Positions 35,656 to 37,667 of a DNA stretch of 37,667 nt are shown here, one piece after another. The position numbers were made by a program, and so were the translations under genes. Under the pieces are notes generated by a model. That model did no database searches and was not told where the DNA came from. It saw nothing but the letters and a program-made list of their open reading frames with translations. Numbering within the stretch: position 1 is the first letter of the stretch; every line of letters starts with the position of its first letter. The stretch comes from Hydrotalea sp. (GTDB taxonomy: Bacteria; Bacteroidota; Bacteroidia; Chitinophagales; Chitinophagaceae), in assembly GCA_027364735.1 (NCBI GenBank), contig DAHXOT010000054.1:1-37667 (forward strand), read 5' to 3'.

Positions 35656-36882
35656 ATGACATTATCTCAAAAACAGTATGCTATTTTATCGCTTCCGGTT
35701 ATTGTAGGAGCATTAGGTTATTTTGTTGATATTTACGATTTACTATTATTTAGCATTATTCGTGTAAAAAGCCTGCAATCATTAGGGTTATCGCCTACAG
35801 AAATTAAAGATTATGGTGCATTAATTATCAGTATTCAAATGATTGGAATGTTATTGGGTGGAATTATTTGGGGAATAATGGGCGATAAAAAAGGAAGACT
35901 AAGTGTTTTATTTGGCTCTATTATTTTATACTCTTTAGCCAATATTGCCAATGGAATGGTGCAAACTACCAATCAGTATATTATTATGCGTTTTATTGCA
36001 GGCTTTGGTTTAGCAGGCGAATTGGGTGCAGGTATTACTTTGGTAAGTGAATTATTGCCTAAACAAAAACGAGGTATTGCAACATCAGTAATGGCTGGCA
36101 TTGGATTAACCGGTGCAGTAGCCGCTTATTTTATATCGAAAGAATTTGAATGGAGAACCTGTTATTATATTGGTGGAATACTTGGCTTTATGTTATTAAT
36201 AATGCGTGTAAATGTTTTTGAATCGGGTATGTTTCATAAAGTAAAAGAAATGAAAGTGCAACGCGGAAATTTTTTTATGCTATTTAATAATGCAAAAAGA
36301 TTTAAAAAATATATATTAAGCATTTTAATTGGATTACCCAATTGGTATGTGGTTGGTATATTGGTTACATTTTCTAAAGAGTTTGGAACTGAATTTAAAT
36401 TATCGGCACCGGTTGATCCAAGTATTGCTGTAATGACAACGTATACCGGAGTATCAATTGGTGGTATTCTTATTGGCTTTATTAGTCAGTGGTTACAAAG
36501 CAGAAAAAAAGCATTATTACTTTTTTTAATTATAAACTTTATAGGTGGCATTATCTATTTTCAACAAAATGGTGGAACTGCCATGCACATGTATCTTATA
36601 TGCTCTTTACTTGGTTTCTCCACCGGATTTTGGTCTATTCTTGTAACCATTGGTGCAGAACAATTTGGTACTAACTTACGTGCAACAGCAGCAACAACTA
36701 TTCCTAATATGGTTCGAGGATCTTTACCATTGGTTACCTTACTATTTTATACTTTACAAAATAAATTTAGCTACGTACAAAGCGGCATGATAACCGGATT
36801 AATTATTGCTGTTATTACTTTTATAGCTGCATTAATGATTGAAGAAACTTTTCATAAAGACCTTAACTTTTTAGAAGTATAG
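35656..36882 (+). CDS. MFS transporter
   Basis: The 408-residue protein has 12 hydrophobic spans and the MFS loop 2-3 signature GIMGDKKGRLSVL (about 75-87). The opening GYFVDIYDLLLFSI with a conserved Asp in helix 1 resembles the metabolite:H+ symporter (sugar/aromatic acid) branch. A TTG nine bases upstream extends the frame, but it falls inside a promoter-like TAACTTTTG stretch, so the ATG at 35656 is preferred. Substrate unknown. The 225-base gap upstream, shared with ispF, holds no clear gene. Confidence 0.85.
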   Translation: MTLSQKQYAILSLPVIVGALGYFVDIYDLLLFSIIRVKSLQSLGLSPTEIKDYGALIISIQMIGMLLGGIIWGIMGDKKGRLSVLFGSIILYSLANIANGMVQTTNQYIIMRFIAGFGLAGELGAGITLVSELLPKQKRGIATSVMAGIGLTGAVAAYFISKEFEWRTCYYIGGILGFMLLIMRVNVFESGMFHKVKEMKVQRGNFFMLFNNAKRFKKYILSILIGLPNWYVVGILVTFSKEFGTEFKLSAPVDPSIAVMTTYTGVSIGGILIGFISQWLQSRKKALLLFLIINFIGGIIYFQQNGGTAMHMYLICSLLGFSTGFWSILVTIGAEQFGTNLRATAATTIPNMVRGSLPLVTLLFYTLQNKFSYVQSGMITGLIIAVITFIAALMIEETFHKDLNFLEV

Positions 36883-36922
36883 TTTTTATTTTTCATTATG
36901 AATATTTAATGAAATTTGTATA

Positions 36923-37667
36923 ATGAAATTTCTCATCATCCGTTTTTCTTCTATCGGCGATATTGTATTAACTACTCCTGTAATAAGATGTTTGAAACAG
37001 CAGGTAAAAGATGCTGAAATACACTTTCTTACTAAACAATCGTTTGCCCAAATTCTTGAAAACAATCCTTATGTAGATAAAATAATTACATTAAACTTTA
37101 GTTGGGAATTGATGATACATGAATTACAAAATGAAGCATACGATTATGTAATTGATTTGCATCATAATTTACGAACGTTGCGTGTAAAATGGAGTTTAGG
37201 CAAACCCTCTTTTTCGTTTAATAAGCTGAATTTAAAAAAGTGGCTGCTTACAGCATTCAAAATAAATCGATTACCTAATGTGCATATTGTTGAAAGATAT
37301 TTGGCAACAGTAAAAAGCTTTGGAGTAATAAATGATGAGAAAGGCTTAGACTATTTTATTCCGGAAAAGGAGATGGTTGCTAAAAAAGATCTCCCTTTAT
37401 CGCACGAGTTTGGCTATATAGCTTTGGTTATTGGAGCAGCCCATGCCACCAAAAAATTACCAATTACCAAATTAAAACAATTATGTACCAATATTAATTA
37501 TCCCATTGTTTTAATAGGCGGTAAAGAAGATAAAAAAGCGGGCGATATTATTTGCGAAGGAAATGATATTAAAGTTTATAATTCATGCGGTAAGTTTAGC
37601 TTAAACGAAAGTGCCGATTTGGTACGTAATGCCCATATAGTTATCACGCATGATACAGGGTTAATGC
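36923..37667 (+). CDS. Glycosyltransferase family 9 (heptosyltransferase-like), 5' part
   Basis: From the ATG at 36923 the frame stays open to the window edge, giving 248 residues of a longer protein. It begins FLIIRFSSIGDIVLTTPVIR, the usual GT9 opening, and later has DYVIDLHHNLRTLRVKW, VIGAAHATKKLP and THDTGLM, matching the donor-binding region of ADP-heptose:LPS heptosyltransferases. It would add a sugar to lipopolysaccharide core or a similar surface glycan in the cytoplasm. The C-terminus is not seen. It follows the MFS gene by 40 bases. Confidence 0.88.
   Translation, partial: MKFLIIRFSSIGDIVLTTPVIRCLKQQVKDAEIHFLTKQSFAQILENNPYVDKIITLNFSWELMIHELQNEAYDYVIDLHHNLRTLRVKWSLGKPSFSFNKLNLKKWLLTAFKINRLPNVHIVERYLATVKSFGVINDEKGLDYFIPEKEMVAKKDLPLSHEFGYIALVIGAAHATKKLPITKLKQLCTNINYPIVLIGGKEDKKAGDIICEGNDIKVYNSCGKFSLNESADLVRNAHIVITHDTGLM

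Overview
This window looks like a piece of the chromosome of a member of the Bacteroidota, most likely of the Chitinophagales type. It is AT-rich. It encodes a cell-surface protease with a C-terminal type IX secretion (T9SS) sorting domain, a GH29 fucosidase and SusD-era style lipoproteins with Cys lipoboxes. Several genes have the Bacteroidota promoter form TTTG-N19-21-TAnnTTTG close to the start codon, and Shine-Dalgarno sequences are largely absent. Genus cannot be read from the sequence. No tRNA, rRNA, CRISPR array, transposase or phage gene was seen, and no gene-free stretch exceeds 300 bases.

Layout. Bases 1-3315: the start of a DOPA-dioxygenase-like gene on the minus strand, then a GT39-type membrane glycosyltransferase, a stand-alone B12-binding mutase subunit and an enoyl-CoA hydratase. 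The last two are separated by a MITE-like inverted repeat. Bases 3458-7282: a very AT-rich sulfation cassette, made of an arylsulfotransferase-like propeller, two small membrane proteins, a PAPS-type sulfotransferase and, convergent to them, a DUF2061-APS kinase fusion. Bases 7352-10722: an alpha-L-fucosidase, and a TetR regulator whose palindromic operator occurs both at its own promoter and before the next two genes (an exported protein and hemolysin III/TrhA). Bases 10823-14521: class I fumarase, D-lactate dehydrogenase and a lipoprotein. Bases 14535-17270 (minus): LspA, a polysaccharide flippase and ArfB. Bases 17290-20004 (plus): Dtd, truncated hemoglobin, a MazG-like hydrolase and glycyl-tRNA synthetase, ending in a perfect hairpin terminator. 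Bases 20056-24672 (minus): a ferredoxin-NADP-reductase-like flavoprotein and the large T9SS subtilase. Bases 24738-28654: a lipoprotein and Mfd. Bases 28710-31020 (minus): a small protein resembling a zinc ribbon that has lost its cysteines, and gyrB, which is broken by an apparent one-base deletion in an A-run. Bases 31229-33870: an AraC regulator and an amidohydrolase. Bases 33930-35430 (minus): ispF, an exosortase-family protein and its small membrane partner. Bases 35656-37667: an MFS transporter and the start of a GT9 heptosyltransferase-like gene.

Most of the window is housekeeping. The accessory parts that best merit follow-up are the sulfation cassette (a candidate undescribed surface-sulfation system), the TetR/TrhA regulon with its paired operators, the exosortase pair, and the gyrB frameshift.
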